In this document: positions 13,708 to 13,756 of the stretch, piece by piece
Position numbering within the stretch: position 1 is the first letter of the stretch
Layout: each line of letters begins with the position of its first letter
Assembly (NCBI GenBank): GCA_030592985.1
Contig: JAUVIB010000043.1
Span: forward strand, 1 to 13,756
DNA from: Calditrichaceae bacterium
GTDB lineage: Bacteria; Calditrichota; Calditrichia; Calditrichales; Calditrichaceae
Length of the DNA: 13,756 bases
Direction: 5' to 3'
Position numbers and translations under genes: made by a program
The notes under the pieces: model-generated
Told to the model about the DNA's origin: nothing
Databases searched by the model: none
The model's input: only the letters and a program-made list of their open reading frames with translations

Positions 13708-13745
13708 TTGTCATTCTCGAACGCTTCTATCGGGAATCTAAATTT
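13708..13745 (+). repeat. GTCATT...AATCTA hairpin repeat (short form)
   Basis: TTGTCATTCT at the left and GGAATCTAAATTT at the right are identical to the borders of the repeat at 1959-2023. ATTCTCGA (13713-13720) pairs with TCGGGAAT (13730-13737) over 8 bp with one G-U, around a 9-nt loop. It is extragenic, upstream of the regulator, and may extend beyond the window. It resembles short dispersed palindromes found in many copies in FCB-group genomes. Confidence 0.6.
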
Positions 13746-13756
13746 CATCATTTAGA

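Larger units (their letters stand above)
13454..13756. other. Gene-free region upstream of the operon
   Basis: Together with the leader at 13400-13453 this makes 357 nt with no supported gene on either strand. Apart from the possible promoter element and the hairpin repeat listed separately, only one small inverted repeat stands out: CCTGG-ACAAG-CCAG at about 13645-13657. It is too short to interpret. The next gene to the right lies outside the window. Confidence 0.5.

Noticed and set aside
13454..13756. Possible fragment of a gene or tRNA at the right edge
   Set aside because: All frames are short and broken by stops, and no cloverleaf-like set of stems was found.

Overview
The window comes from an AT-rich bacterial chromosome. 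Signal peptides, a lipoprotein, DUF1080 proteins, a GH109-type Gfo/Idh/MocA protein and short GTCATT...AATCTA hairpin repeats suggest a member of the Bacteroidota/Ignavibacteriota/Calditrichota (FCB) assemblage. Several genes have clear Shine-Dalgarno sequences (AAGGAG, GGGAG, TGGAG), which fits the Ignavibacteriota/Calditrichota side better than typical Bacteroides. This placement is an inference from gene content, not a measured result.

Left arm, plus strand (1-4276): the 3' part of a GH109-type Gfo/Idh/MocA oxidoreductase, a DUF1080-like lipoprotein, an exported sugar-phosphate-isomerase/epimerase TIM barrel fused to a DUF1080 domain, and a KduD-type short-chain dehydrogenase. Together they look like an envelope-located pathway that handles 3-keto-glycosides (oxidise, eliminate/hydrate or hydrolyse, isomerise), followed by a cytoplasmic keto-sugar reductase/dehydrogenase. 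A structured repeat sits in the 235-nt gap before the fusion gene.

Right arm, minus strand (4348-13399): one long operon-like run read right to left. It encodes a DeoR-family regulator, an MtlD-family polyol/polyol-phosphate dehydrogenase, then E2, E3 and a fused E1 alpha/beta of a lipoate-dependent 2-oxoacid (or acetoin-like) dehydrogenase complex, a zinc-type dehydrogenase resembling L-sorbose-1-phosphate reductase, and a small one-helix membrane protein. Most gaps are 0-22 nt. The exception is E3-E1, where a 185-bp MITE-like element with 17-bp terminal inverted repeats and a 6-bp TATTTA duplication landed on the E3 stop codon without breaking it. The set suggests that a sugar alcohol or ketose (or its phosphate) passes through two dehydrogenases to an alpha-hydroxyketone or 2-oxoacid, which the ThDP/lipoate complex cleaves to an acyl-CoA. 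The substrate cannot be read from the sequence. I regard this cluster as the best candidate for an undescribed system.

The two arms converge at about 4277-4348. The right end (13400-13756) has no gene. It holds the regulator's leader, with three AACATT repeats as a likely operator, and a second copy of the GTCATT...AATCTA hairpin repeat. No rRNA, tRNA, CRISPR array or transposase gene was seen.
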